Shown here one piece after another: positions 11,684-22,344 of a stretch of DNA of 64,000 bases; position 1 is the stretch's first letter, and each line of letters opens with the position of its first letter. The stretch is from Diadophis punctatus similis (Eukaryota; Chordata; Lepidosauria; Squamata; Dipsadidae), in assembly GCA_023053685.1 (NCBI GenBank), contig JALIGW010000001.1, forward strand, positions 68,005,240-68,069,239, written 5' to 3'. Both the position numbers and the translations under genes were made by a program. The notes beneath the pieces are model-generated. The model was not told where the DNA came from, did no database searches, and was given only the letters and a program-made list of their open reading frames with translations.

Positions 11684-12734
11684 CATGTCCAAACCTCAAA
11701 GAAATTAGTCTGGGAAGGGGGACTAAAACATTGGTGAATTGTTAAATTTCAGGAACATTTCTTGGCTGTTAATTGGCAATATTAGGGCCATAGAGTAGGG
11801 AACACAAGCTTCAGACCAAGTCTGCTCTTCTTGAAAGTTGGTGCTACTTTGTTTAGTTATTTTTATCCTGTTCTTCATGCCTGTACTACAAGGTTCCGCC
11901 TAGCTCCTCCTCACAAGTGGATAAAATGTCAGGAAAAATCCAGCTACTTAGGGTTAGGGTTGTCTATACTGGCAGAATTAATCATGATAAAACTCAGGAG
12001 CTTCTTTTAGATGGAACACCAGAAATAGAACCTCATCATGTAACCTTTTGTATTAGTTAGGTTAAGAGAGAATGGCTGCTATCAGGTCGCCAACAACAAC
12101 ATTGATACAATGCTCTGGGGTTTCTTTTATGAGAATATTTTTGCTTTGATACTTCCTTTGTTTACACTCAGGAAAATAAGACCTAGTTTCAAAAAGTTCT
12201 ATCTCAGATGTCTGATATATTTAAACTAATTTGCTAGTAGTAACTTTCATGATGAAGGTGAAACAGAATGTCAGCTAATTAAGACTGAAGGGGGAAAAGG
12301 GAATAAATTGTTAAGGACAGTTTATCTGGTCAAGACCAACTATGGCAACATGATTGACTCCTGAATTAAGGTGCTGTAGTAAGTTGGGGAGCTTCAGCAA
12401 TTTCTCTCGTTTTGTTCACAGCTCAGTCAGAGGAAAGTCTGAAGGCAACACATTTCATTTGTACTGATAGTGATAAATAGTTTGGAACTTTTTAAACCTC
12501 TGATTTGCTTGAGGCATTTGCGTTGGGATGTTTCAAGTTTGCCACTGAATACATTTGCTCCTGTTGGGAAGCAGTGGCATCATCAGCTGGACAGCAGGAA
12601 CCCAAGTAGGTAAAATGATTTTCCGTAGCATGCTCTGTCTGATATGGAGAAGTTATTAATAATTCTTAGTGCTATTTTAGTATTGCAACTGTTCTGAATT
12701 TCCAATGTGCCTGATAAGGAGTGAAATGAAATAT
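11684..12734. other. AT-rich sequence; short telomere-like word
   Basis: Nothing is recognised except TTAGGGTTAGGGTT at 11948-11961, just over two units of the vertebrate telomere repeat. This is too short to call an interstitial telomere. Confidence 0.45.
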
Positions 12735-13440
12735 GATGATATTAGACAACTTCTCTGGCAATATTACACTGCTAACTAGAGCATACAAAACATTTGCCAG
12801 ACCAATCCTCAAATACAGCTCACCTGTCTGGAACCTGCACTGCATTTCGGACATTAATACAATTGAGAGAGTCCAAAAATATTTCACGAGAAGAGTCCTC
12901 CACTCCTCTGCTCGCAACAGAATACCTTATTTCACTAGATTTGAAATACTGGGATTAGACAACTTAGAGCTACGTCGCCTTCGATCTGATCTAAATGTAG
13001 TTCATAAAATTATCTGCCACAATGTCCTACCTGTCAATGACTACTTCAGCTTCAACCACAACAATACACGAGCACACAATAGATACAAACTCAATGTAAA
13101 CCACTGCAAACTCGACTGCAGAAAATACGATTTCAGCAACAGAGTGATCAATGCCTCGAATTCACTACCCGACTCTGTGGTTTCTTCCCCAAACCCCAAA
13201 AACATTAACCTTAGACTGTCTACTGTCGCCCTCACCCCATTCCTAAGAGGTCTATAAGGGGCGTGTATAAGCGCACCATCATGCCTACCGTCCCTGTCTT
13301 ACTGTCCTATTGTCCTCATTTATCTGTACTTACTTTGCTTATGTTTATGTTTATACCTATACCTGCTATCTTGTACATGTTTGACAAACAAACAGACAGA
13401 CAAACAAACAAACAAACAAACAAACAAACAAATAAATAAA
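12735..13440 (+). mobile_element. Non-LTR retrotransposon 3' end, 174-codon reverse-transcriptase tail
   Basis: A 174-codon frame (12733-13257) carries Phe-Ala-Arg-Pro-Ile-Leu-Lys-Tyr near residue 20, then Asn-Thr-Ile-Glu-Arg-Val-Gln-Lys, Leu-Gly-Leu-Asp-Asn-Leu-Glu-Leu-Arg-Arg-Leu and Asn-Ser-Leu-Pro-Asp-Ser. This is the C-terminal region after the polymerase domain in jockey/CR1-group LINEs. A short 3' untranslated part then runs into (GACA/AAAC)n. It is a 5'-truncated copy lacking the catalytic motifs. The first residues of the frame may be flanking sequence. Confidence 0.85.
13383..13440. repeat. (AAAC)n/(GACA)n at a LINE tail
   Basis: The array follows the LINE end ACATGTTTGACAAACAAACA. 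It looks like an expansion of the element's own 3' terminal word. Confidence 0.9.
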
Positions 13441-13449
13441 CCTGTAACC

Positions 13450-14185
13450 TCTTGGGTCATTGTTTTAAAAATATTTTCATAACAGATTCCTCCAGTCCTT
13501 CAATAATGGCACAGCTTCAAATTTAGGGAGATATTCAGAGTTGCATCTGTCCTGAAAGTTGAACTATATAGCACAGCCAAACATCGGGGCTGACCAAGTT
13601 GACCAGAGGAAATTGTAGGGATGAGAGCCATGTGAAGGGTGTGTGTTAGAAAACTGCCTACCCTAAATTGGCCTCCTGCTCCTATATGATCTTACTCAGT
13701 TCACATAGCCAGAATGATTTAAGATATCTTCCCTGGCTGGTACGTGATCTCATCTAGGTTGCAACAACAGGATGCTCATTAAAAATGGTGGGGGGATTGA
13801 AGGGGGGGAGATTGAGGGGGGGAATTCACCAATGAAAATGCTGTTGCTTCTTTCTACCTTTGGCTGCTTGGGAAACTGTATATAAACAATAAACACTGTG
13901 AAGGCAGTCAGACATCTTCTCATCCTGCCATGATTTGTCTCTAATTCCATCAGGAAATGTTTTATGTGATTTTATAATTTTTGTCATAAATGTTTTATAA
14001 AATTTGCCAAATTTCAATTCCACAGGAGTCATGGGTTCCGGGTTTTTGGTGCATTCTGTAAGATACTGTCCATTTTAGATACTTTGGTCCAAAAATTGTT
14101 GTCTTAGGATGCATTGTTCGTGCACTGTTTTCAATATACAGTATATTGAAAACAAAGACAGGCAATCTGCACAAGTGCATTTGTG
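13450..14185. other. AT-rich sequence, no feature recognised
   Basis: No recognised repeat or exon was seen. The G-rich tract GGGGGGATTGAAGGGGGGG at about 13790-13820 is a local oddity. A TATA-like palindrome ATACAGTATATTGAAAAC lies near 14136-14153. Confidence 0.4.
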
Positions 14186-14187
14186 TA

Positions 14188-14262
14188 TATTTATTTATTT
14201 ATTTATTTATTATGGTGTTCTTATATGCCGCCCAACTCCCAAAGGACTCAGGGCGGCGTACA
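14188..14262 (-). mobile_element. L2-type LINE 3' terminus
   Basis: On the minus strand it reads CGCCGCCCTGAGTCCTTTGG, GAGTTGGGCGGCATATAAG and then (AATA)n. This is the GGGAGTTGGGCGGCATA terminus also seen at 29.1, 45.2 and 55.3 kb. Only the last 75 bases are present. Confidence 0.8.
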
Positions 14263-15050
14263 ACAGAAAAATATAGGATACACCTCCCAACATATACGTT
14301 TATATATCTATGTATATAAACAATACACCCATTTATATGAATACACCTATATACATTCACACAATTTTAAAAGAAAAAATTCTTTTAAATTTTTTAAATC
14401 TTTTAAAAATTCATTTGCAGAAAAGGTAAGCTATACCCAAAGATAATGATGAATGAAGTCTAGATGCATTCCTGATATATTTTGCTGATATCAAGCATGT
14501 TGAAAACAGTCTCATTCCCAAACCAAAATGAAGATATTAAAGGTTTACTAGTAGAATAAATAGTATGGCAAATAAGAATGATGAGGGTAATTATTCAATG
14601 TAATAAGTTTTTATTCATCATATTTATTCATCATTGAAAAAAAGCCATAAAATTGAACAAATAATACCACCCGCTTCCCCATCTAATTTTTCAGTATGAA
14701 AGCAGTGGTTTCACATGATTCCGGTTTACACTGTATATACAATAATATGTATGGATTCCTCCTTATTATAGTATCAGACAGATGCCTGTTGCAATTTTTT
14801 TAATCCAACATAGATAGGGCTCTGCTGTCATGTTGTTAAACCCAGTTAATATTACCTAAGTATATAGCTAATGAATCTAAGGTTTATCCTATGTTACTGG
14901 AAATTTTGATCATTTATTTATTTATTCTATAACTAGTGGATATTTAATCCCATACATGATTTTCTCCATCTACTACCTGCACCAGCTACTCCTATTGCAG
15001 AGAAATAGGATGACTTTAAGAATAGGGTCTTTATTTTGGTGGTCTTCAGG
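14263..15050. other. AT-rich sequence, no feature recognised
   Basis: Nothing beyond short AT-rich runs was identified. Confidence 0.4.
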
Positions 15051-15053
15051 TAT

Positions 15054-15171
15054 GTATGAGGACCCAGATTGTTGGGGGCAATGTAAATTGCTTACTGGTG
15101 CAAACCGCTTAGAGAGTGCTTGCACTGTGAGGCGGTATATAAATGTCACTAATAAATAATAATAATAACTA
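15054..15171 (+). mobile_element. SINE-related 3' half with (AAT)n tail
   Basis: GAGGACCCAGATTGTTGGGGG and GCGGTATATAAATGTC match the body of the squamate SINEs in this window. The 3' end, TAATAAATAATAATAATAAC, differs from the CTATTGCTATTG tail of the others. This suggests another subfamily. The tRNA head is absent. Confidence 0.75.
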
Positions 15172-15709
15172 TTTTGTTAGTAAGGGTGTCCACAGGGAAG
15201 GAGTTATAAAGTCAAATTGGAGAAATAGAATTGCAATACACATTTAAAAAAGTGAAGCTTCGATCATTCAGTTGTGTCCACCCGCCATCTTGTCTTGTCT
15301 TGTTTTGACTTTTTATTTATTTGAAAAAGTTATGAGGTTATCTGTCTTGTGATACACTATTTTGGGTGGCTAACATCAATAATAAAAACAAGTAATGAAA
15401 ACAATACAACATTAACATAAAAAACCTCCATGAGCACAACCTATCAATTACACTCATGCATCTTTATAATTACAATCTAGTTTTTTTACTAATCCTGTAC
15501 TTTGGGGGGAGGAGCCACAGCTTCACAGCTTTTGCCTTCCACCATTTGTTAGTTATTTAGTTGTCATTCTGATTATTTTTGGATAAATTGATAGTTTTAA
15601 ATAATATTCCTTTTTTTGAACTAACAAGCAGGGTATAAATGCTTTAACAAACAAAATAAATAAATAAACACATTAAACAACATATTAACTCAAGTAAAGG
15701 GAGAGCAGT
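15172..15709. other. AT-rich sequence, no feature recognised
   Basis: No exon or repeat termini were recognised. Confidence 0.4.
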
Positions 15710-15717
15710 ATTAAAAC

Positions 15718-15966
15718 CAGAGGTGGGTTTCAGAAGGTTCTGACCAGTTCAGGAGAACCAATAGTGGAAATTTCAAGTAGTTCGGAGAACCAGTAAATAC
15801 CACCCCTAACTGGCCCTGCCACCATCTATTCTCTGCCTCCTGAGTCCCAGCTGATTGGGAGGGAATGGGGATTTTGCAGTATCCTTCCCCTGCCACGCCC
15901 ACCAAGCCACGCCCACCAAGCCACGCCCACAGAACCGATAGTAAAAAAATTTGAATCCCACCACTG
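15718..15966. mobile_element. hAT-type MITE, 249 bp, exact 8-bp TSD
   Basis: The ends CAGAGGTGGGTTTCAGAAGG and TTTGAATCCCACCACTG are bounded by ATTAAAAC at 15710-15717 and 15967-15974. The interior holds three tandem CCACGCCCACCAAG units near 15893-15931, a module also found in the MITE at 56078-56343 and in the 20.4 kb element. Confidence 0.93.
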
Positions 15967-16097
15967 ATTAAAACCTGCCAACTTTCAATGTTATTTTGCT
16001 TTATCTCAAAAACAAATATTGCAATCAGACAGGAGCATGATCTAATGTGAACCAACTATTCTGAGAACTCTGCTATCTCTCTGCTGGGCGAGATCAT

Positions 16098-16320
16098 CTG
16101 TCGACATGGGGTGAGGTTCCAGCAGTATGCTGATGATACCCAATTGTACATCTCCACCCCGTCAAAGTTCAGGGAAGCAGTGGATGTGATGTGCCGGTGC
16201 CTGGACAATGTTAGGGTCTGGATGGGTAGGAACAGGCTCAAGCTCAACCCTGACAAGACCAAATGGCTGTGGCTATTGCCCCCCCAAGGACTATGTCGAT
16301 CGTCCCTCCTTGGTTCTCGG
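16098..16320 (+). mobile_element. L2 LINE reverse-transcriptase fragment with YADD
   Basis: The frame from 16111 reads Arg-Phe-Gln-Gln-Tyr-Ala-Asp-Asp-Thr-Gln-Leu-Tyr, the catalytic YADD motif of LINE reverse transcriptases. It continues with Asn-Arg-Leu-Lys-Leu-Asn-Pro-Asp-Lys-Thr. Spacing and wording fit the L2 clade. The copy breaks at a (TG)n array at about 16332 and is not functional. Confidence 0.88.
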
Positions 16321-16326
16321 GGGATG

Positions 16327-16331
<5 letters not shown>

Positions 16332-16382
<51 letters not shown>

Positions 16383-16410
16383 CATGCATGCATGCATGCA
16401 TGCATGCATG
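16332..16410. repeat. (TG)n followed by (ATGC)n
   Basis: There are about 24 TG units and then seven GCAT/TGCA tetranucleotide units at 16381-16409. Cys-Val and Ala-Cys-Met repeats in open frames here are artefacts. Confidence 0.95.
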
Positions 16411-16540
16411 TTTTTTCTGTTGAATCATCCTGGTGTACCCAAATATGGGAGGAAGCATACTTCTGGTTCCTTTTGCCTTTCGGCCCCTCCAGGGACCATC
16501 CAGGCAGTTGCTATAGCCAACAAACTATTTTTCTGTATGT

Positions 16541-16941
16541 GTAACATTTTTTGCTGATAAATGAAAATGAAGGGAGACTATTATAGATCTATTTCAAGCT
16601 ATTTAGCTCTCATTAGATAGCCATAACCTTACCGAGATTTGAACCTGGGCAGCCTGCCTGTAAGGCAGCAACTTAACCTCTAGGCCACAGTCTCTCTTCC
16701 CATATCAGCCCATTTGGGTACACCAGGATGATTCGACAGAAAAAACATATATAACCCTTTCCTGGTGCAGAGCTGATATGGGAAGAGAGCCTGTGGCCTA
16801 GAGGTTAAGCTGCTGCCTTACAGGCAGGCTGCCCAGATTCAAATCCCGGTAAGGGTATGGCTATCTGATGAGAGCTAAATAGCTTGAAATAGATCTATAA
16901 TAGTCTCCCTTCATTTTCATTTATCAGCAACAAATGTTACA
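16541..16941. mobile_element. Two tRNA-derived SINEs head to head (large inverted repeat)
   Basis: The minus-strand copy (16541-16709) and plus-strand copy (16772-16941) are near-identical inverted arms. The plus copy has an A-box-like TGGCCTAGAGG, a B-box-like GATTCAAATCC and a 3' end TCTCCCTTCATTTTCATTTA. The 62-bp spacer also pairs with 16410-16446 (CATCCTGGTGTACCC). The family differs from the other SINEs here. A 3' fragment recurs at 51848-51890. Confidence 0.85.
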
Positions 16942-16949
16942 TATATGTA

Positions 16950-17620
16950 TCCCTACAATGGCTGGTAAAAGCCATGCATGCAAAGCTCTTTCATCTGGTG
17001 ATTCACTTTGAGAATCCTTATTGACCTAAACAGAAATTAGTCATCTAGAAACGTTGGAACTAAACTAAGGATGACCTGACATTCCCGTTTCTTGGTTTGC
17101 TGACTCAAGTTCAGGAGCCTCTGCCTCCTCTAAAGGTCTCAGATGGAGACCAAGTAGCTTTTTCCTCCAAGGAAGAACAGGCTGCGGGTCTGACCTTTTC
17201 TCTATGCTATTAAGCTTCTCTGGCTTTGCTTCCCTTCCCCCACCTCATGCTTAATTAACATTAAAAAGCACTCATTTGCTTCCCAGAAATGTAGTCTTCT
17301 CAGCAGGCTTTGTTCAACACTGAGCTCCTTTTTTAAAGATTCCTCAGTAGAGATGGCAAGGTATTTAAAAAGTCTAATACCTTACTGACTCCTCCTTTCA
17401 CATGGAACTAAGATGCCATCTTCTAAAATGCAATTGGAAACTTGTGGATGGCGTTGTCAGATTTTTTTCCCCCTTATGGTTGAGCAAAGATGGGTAGGAG
17501 AGAGAATACAGGAAAATATTCCTTGCATCTGATGTCCATTTTGTGGAATATACAAAATGCACAATGCAAATATATAAATCTGTATTTTCAAATGCAAATA
17601 AGTTAAATTAACTTTCTAAA
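16950..17620. other. AT-rich sequence, no feature recognised
   Basis: No feature could be supported. Base composition is slightly more balanced at 17080-17260, but no splice-bounded open frame was found. Confidence 0.4.
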
Positions 17621-17621
17621 A

Positions 17622-17767
<146 letters not shown>

Positions 17768-17769
17768 TG

Positions 17770-18365
17770 TGTAATTGAGATTTGTACCATTTCAAAATCT
17801 TTCCTTCAGCCCTATAAAGAGAAAACATAGTGACCAAAAGTAATCAAAGAGCTTTTGGCCAAATAGCAATTTTGAATTCAGGTTTTTACAATTAAGGCTA
17901 TCAGTCCAGAATAGAATTTACAATTGCTTCTATCAGATCCATATCAGTTTTGCATGCTTTTAGTCATAAATGTATTCCATTTACAGCAGTGCTGCATTTC
18001 CTCTAACATATGCATTTTGTATTAATGCTTTCCCAGATTTTGGGTATAACTTTATAGCAAGATCAGATCATTTGCAGAAAAGTGCAAGAATACCTTCATT
18101 CCAATCTGCGCTCCAAATGCCAATTAGTTCAATATAAATCAATTCAATATAAAATACATACTCGATATGTACTGTATAAAAATGATTCATCTTCCATACT
18201 ATTAAGTCATTGCTAGATGACTTGAAGATTCAAAATGTGATGTACTTTTATATAACATTTGTTACATTCCTTTTTTTAAGCCTCAAATTCAGATGCATGT
18301 AGCATTAAATGTCAGTTGAGTAACTTACGTAAAGCTACTCTTACCTACTTCCTTTTGAGCGGAGT
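17770..18365. other. AT-rich sequence, no feature recognised
   Basis: No repeat termini or exon signals were found. Confidence 0.4.
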
Positions 18366-18482
18366 ACAAATAGTTCTCAACTTACAACAGTTCATTTAGT
18401 GACCATTCAAAGTTACAACGGCAATGAAAAAAGTGACTTATGACCATTTTTCACACTTTATAGCAGCCACATGATCATATAA
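18366..18482 (-). repeat. Fragment of a dispersed repeat (GACTTACGAC family)
   Basis: AGTTCTCAACTTACAACAGTTCATT and CAAAGTTACAACGGC are the reverse complement of the right end of the longer copy at 27973-28363. About 115 bases remain. Confidence 0.65.
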
Positions 18483-18643
18483 AAATACTATTTGTAAGAA
18501 ATTTCAAAGTTAATTAATGCTGTGGGGTATTGTAGAGATGGTAGCACAAAACTGGAAAACTTGGGAAGATATTTTAAATCTTGTCTGAAGTCAATTGATC
18601 GATGATAGCTATGATATTTGTAAAATTACTTTTCAGATTAACA

Positions 18644-18756
18644 TAGCAATATAGCAATAGCACTTTTCTTATATACCGCTTCATAGTGCTTTACAGCACT
18701 CTCTAAGCGGTTTACAGAGTTCAGCATATTGCCCCCAACAATCTGGGTCCTCATAA
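18644..18756 (-). mobile_element. Squamate SINE, 3' half
   Basis: It reads TATATACCGCTTCATAGTGC, CTCTAAGCGGTTTACAGAG and CCCCCAACAATCTGGGTCCT on the plus strand, so the element is minus. The tRNA-derived head is missing, as expected for a 5'-truncated insertion. Confidence 0.85.
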
Positions 18757-18759
18757 CTA

Positions 18760-20416
18760 AGATGCAGCTTCTGTACTATTATGAATACACAACTGCAATC
18801 ATGATGATAGTAATACACAAGTAAAATGAATAGTTTATAACTTTTTCCACAGGCATGTTTGGATTATCTTTTAACTTGGACATATAAATATTGAAATTGA
18901 GTCTCCAAAGATCTATAACTTTATATAAAGTAAAACATTATTGTCAAGTAACAGTTGCAGGAAGAACATCCATTAGGCCTGAAATCTGTTAAATGGAAAA
19001 ATATGTGATGGTGACAATTTACCACTTTTGTGTAATGGTGTCATGACACAAATGATTTTGCACTAATTTAGATTTTATTTAAATATATTATTACACAGGT
19101 GATATAAATTACCATGGTTGGTGTAAAATTAAGATAAAATTAATGTAAGTTCATTAGCCTTAGGCAGACTACATCAGATGCAGTGGACTAGTCCACTGTG
19201 GACTAGTTATTTCAAACAAATTTTTGCTTAACTACAGTTAATATATAGGTCCATTAAATTGAGCTTTTGTTTCAATATCTTTGATTTCAAGTATGTATCA
19301 TAATAAATTGATCTATATAAACCTGTTAATTACATAAATAGACTATGGCAGCGGTGAAATCTACTTACTTTCCCTACCGGTTTGGAAGCGTGTGCTTATT
19401 ATTTTGAATCATTTTCAAAATACGGCTAAATAGTCTCTCATTTTGATTACCTTAGATGAAAATTTACATGTGTGAAATATAAATGAAATGCTGCACTTGA
19501 CTCTGTCATTTGGGAGCCAATCCATGCTTTTCAAGTTGAGAGGGTGATATATGTAACAATAAACTGAGAGAAAGCATTATTTTCCTGAGAGTCTCCAATT
19601 TATTGGCATTCAGTCTATTCTTATGATCGCTAAACATGACTTAGGATGGAAATATTGAACACCTCTTGAATTCCTTAATCATCATTCTCTGACAAAAATG
19701 GAGGAAACCAGCTAGCTTGTTGAGTGATCATTTATTGAATTTCATTATTCCACTGCACTGCAATACCACTATGCATGTTAAAGGTGCCCATTTTGGAGAG
19801 TTAACAGAACCTATTCATCCTCAGAGGGGTTAGTTAATCAAGGATGTACATTGCCCCTGGGGTGGACCCTCCCATAGTTTAACCTTTAAAATAATGATCT
19901 AGTGATAGATTTTGCAATTTAAACCTCCATCCTCCATACCTTTCTCTTTGTCCAATTCCAAATTCTTCTGCATCCAGATGCTACTGCTATTCTTTTAGTT
20001 CCAGAAATAAGATTATGTAGAGGTCTTAAGGAGCTTTCAATGTAATGTGTTAAACAATGCCTTGAAATAAAGTACCAAAACCCAAAAGTTTTGGTCTTTT
20101 CCAAATGATACTCTGATAATCCATCAAGCTAAACAGTTAATAGCAGATCTATAGAGCAGGTAAAATAGTTAAATACTGTACCTAGGTATTTAATTTCAAT
20201 TTTCCACATTCTGAGGTCATTAATAAGAAGAGACTTAGCTACAAAAGCTCAAAAAGTATTTCTAGAGCTCAACAAATTACCATAGTTGGGTATGGGAAGA
20301 ACTTTGTCTCTATAGCAATGAAATTATTCAAGGTAAAAATCCTTGACATGATCTCTGGTGTGTATTTTCCAAAAAACAAGATTCTGAAAATCAATAATAC
20401 ATATTGCTTACTCAAC
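18760..20416. other. AT-rich sequence; one short MITE end at 19349
   Basis: CAGCGGTGAAATCTACTTAC at 19349-19368, continuing to about 19390, matches the left end of the hAT MITE at 35166. No right end or target duplication was found, so it is a fragment. Nothing else was recognised. Confidence 0.55.
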
Positions 20417-20924
20417 GTCTAATGCAGAGGTGGGTTCCTATCAGTGTGGTTCGGTGCTCCATTCCTGTAGGAGCCTCCTGATGACGTAATTTAGGCGTGA
20501 CAGCTCCAGTGCTGTCTGTGCTGGTCTGTGCTTAGAAGCTAGAAATGTGGCTTTAAAAAAGAGAGAGCAATCAAAGCTCACTTGCACTCGCAGTGCAAAT
20601 TGTGTGTGTGTGTGGGGGAGATGCTGGGGAGGGGGGGAGGAGAAGGCTGATGTATATTCTGTCTAAGAGCCTAAGAGAACCAGACAGCTGTTCCTCCCCT
20701 CTTTAACACTTGGGGAGGGAGCCAAAGGGAGCAAACTCTGGGATTCCTTCAGGAACTGTTAAAAGTCTCTCCCTTGTTTTAAAACTTCAAGCCGATCCTA
20801 TCTGCAGATTGAGGGTCAGCTGCCCTTTTGAAAGGTGACTAAGTTCTGGGAACAAAACGGGAGGGAGGAAGGGGGCGGGGGAGCCCCAAGCGGCAGGAGA
20901 TCCTCACCCGGGTGCAGGAAAGGA

Positions 20925-21464
20925 AAGAAGGGAAGGGGGAAGGGAAGGGAGGAGAGGAGAGGAAATGAAATGAAAGGAAAGGAAAGGAAAGGAAAGGAAA
21001 GGAAAGGAAAGGAAAGAAGGAAAGGAAAGTTAAGGAAAGGAAAGGAAAGAAGGAGGAAAGGAAAGGGGAAAGGAAAGTGCAGTTAAGGGAAGGGGAGGGA
21101 GGGAAGGAAAGGGGCAGGAAAGGGAAGGAAAGGAAAGGGGAAAGGAAATGGAAGTTAAGGGAAGGGAAGGGGGAGTGAGGGGAGGAGAGGGGGAGGAGAG
21201 GGGAGGGAAGGGAAGGAAAGGGGGAGGAGGGAAGAGAAGGGAAGGAAAGGAAAGAAGGGAAGGGGAGGGAGGGGAGGAAATGGAAGGAAAGGAAAGGAGG
21301 AAAGGAACAGGGGAAAAGAAAGGAAAGGAAAGAAGGAAAGGAAAGGGGGAGGAGAGGGGAGGAAATGGAAGGAAAGGAATGGAATGGGAAAAGAAAGGAA
21401 AGGAAAGAAAGAAAGGAAAGGAAAGAGGAAGAAAGAAAGAAAGAAAAAAGAGAGAGAGAGAGAG

Positions 21465-21519
<55 letters not shown>

Positions 21520-21520
21520 A
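20925..21520. repeat. Long polypurine tract, (AAAGG)n, (GGGAA)n, (GAAA)n
   Basis: About 600 bases are almost wholly A and G on the plus strand, ending in pure (GAAA)n. Lys/Gly/Glu and Phe/Leu/Ser open frames over it are artefacts. Such mirror-like purine runs are of the kind that can form triplex DNA. Confidence 0.93.
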
Positions 21521-21523
21521 AAA

Positions 21524-21600
21524 CTTATGACCACAATTGAGCCCAAAATTTTGGTTGCTAAGCAAGAGCATTGTTAAGTGAGTTTCACCTCATTTTACTC
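21524..21600 (+). repeat. Fragment of the GACTTACGAC dispersed repeat
   Basis: ACTTATGACCACAATTGAGC then TTGCTAAGCAAGAGCATTG matches the left part of the 27973-28363 copy. It lies inside the 1.79 kb hAT-type element and was presumably acquired by it or inserted in it. Confidence 0.65.
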
Positions 21601-21973
21601 AATCCATGACATTTCCTGGCTCTAACAGTGATGTGCAAACTAGGGAAGTACATCTGAAGGCATGTGTAATGTTCTAATGTACAGAGGTTATGGTTAAATG
21701 TGTGGCAGAAAGTGGACTCTGGGTGTGTTTTTCCAAATGCAGTAAGTGAGGTTGAATATGTATAGTTTTAGAAGAGGTGTGTGTGTGTGTGTACGTACAC
21801 ATACAGTATATATAGTAGATAATGTATATTTTTGTGTGCCTGTGTGTAATATGTATGTACACATATGTCATATATACATAGGATTAAATAGTATATTTTG
21901 GATGTTCAGTAGTAGTAAATAGATAGGGAAATTGTATCTCATTGAGGCCTTTGAGGCGAGGAGAGGCCAGGCA

Positions 21974-21995
21974 CCCTAACCCTAACCCTAACCCT
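21974..21995. repeat. Telomere-type (CCCTAA)n inside a hAT element
   Basis: Three full CCCTAA units and a partial fourth, without error. It is internal to a transposon with an intact target duplication. It therefore came with the element and is not a chromosome-fusion scar. Confidence 0.9.
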
Positions 21996-22017
21996 TGATG
22001 TGAGTGACGTCAAGTTG

Positions 22018-22190
22018 GCCACGCCCACCCAGTCACAGGACCACCCAGTCACATGATCATCAAGCCACCCCACCCACTCACATGACCGCAAAGCCACTCC
22101 CACACGGTCACATGGCCGGCAAGCCACTCCCAGCCGGTCACATGACTGTCAAGCCATGCCCACAAAATAAGCCATGCCCACAGAGTGACA
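22018..22190. repeat. 30-bp tandem repeat carrying TCACATG words
   Basis: TCACATGA or TCACATGG starts at 22049, 22078, 22108 and 22138, a period of 29-30 bases. Each is followed by an AAGCCACTCCCA-like stretch. The block ends in CCATGCCCACA words. TCACATGA matches the E-box type bound by MiT/TFE basic helix-loop-helix proteins; binding here is only a possibility. Confidence 0.85.
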
Positions 22191-22344
22191 GCAAATTTTT
22201 GGGAACCCACCCCTGGTCTAATGCCATTACCAGGTTACAGCTAGGCTGCATCTCATTTGAGGTTCAGGCAATATTATGTCAGCTAAGATTCTGGGCAAAA
22301 CAAATCATTTGGGGAACCTCATTGGTACAACTCATTCAATATTA

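Larger units (their letters stand above)
20425..22215. mobile_element. hAT-type non-autonomous element, 1.79 kb, exact 8-bp TSD
   Basis: The left end CAGAGGTGGGTTCCTATCAG and the right end GGGAACCCACCCCTG are inverted repeats. The flanks 20417-20424 and 22216-22223 are both GTCTAATG. The interior holds, in order, a unique part with short (TG)n, a 660-bp polypurine tract, a fragment of the GACTTACGAC repeat (21524-21600), TG/TA-rich sequence, (CCCTAA)n at 21974-21995 and four 30-bp tandem units at 22049-22160. No transposase is encoded. It is much longer than its MITE relatives. Confidence 0.88.

Noticed and set aside
11948..11961. Interstitial telomere repeat
   Set aside because: Only just over two TTAGGG units; expected by chance at this length scale.
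16056..16423. Cys-Val and Thr-His repeat frames
   Set aside because: (TG)n and (TGCA)n arrays.
16772..16860. A functional tRNA gene
   Set aside because: A and B boxes are present, but there is no full cloverleaf or terminator and the body continues as a SINE.
20839..21577. 235-codon Phe/Leu/Ser-rich and Lys/Gly/Glu-rich frames
   Set aside because: They follow the polypurine tract exactly and are open on both strands.
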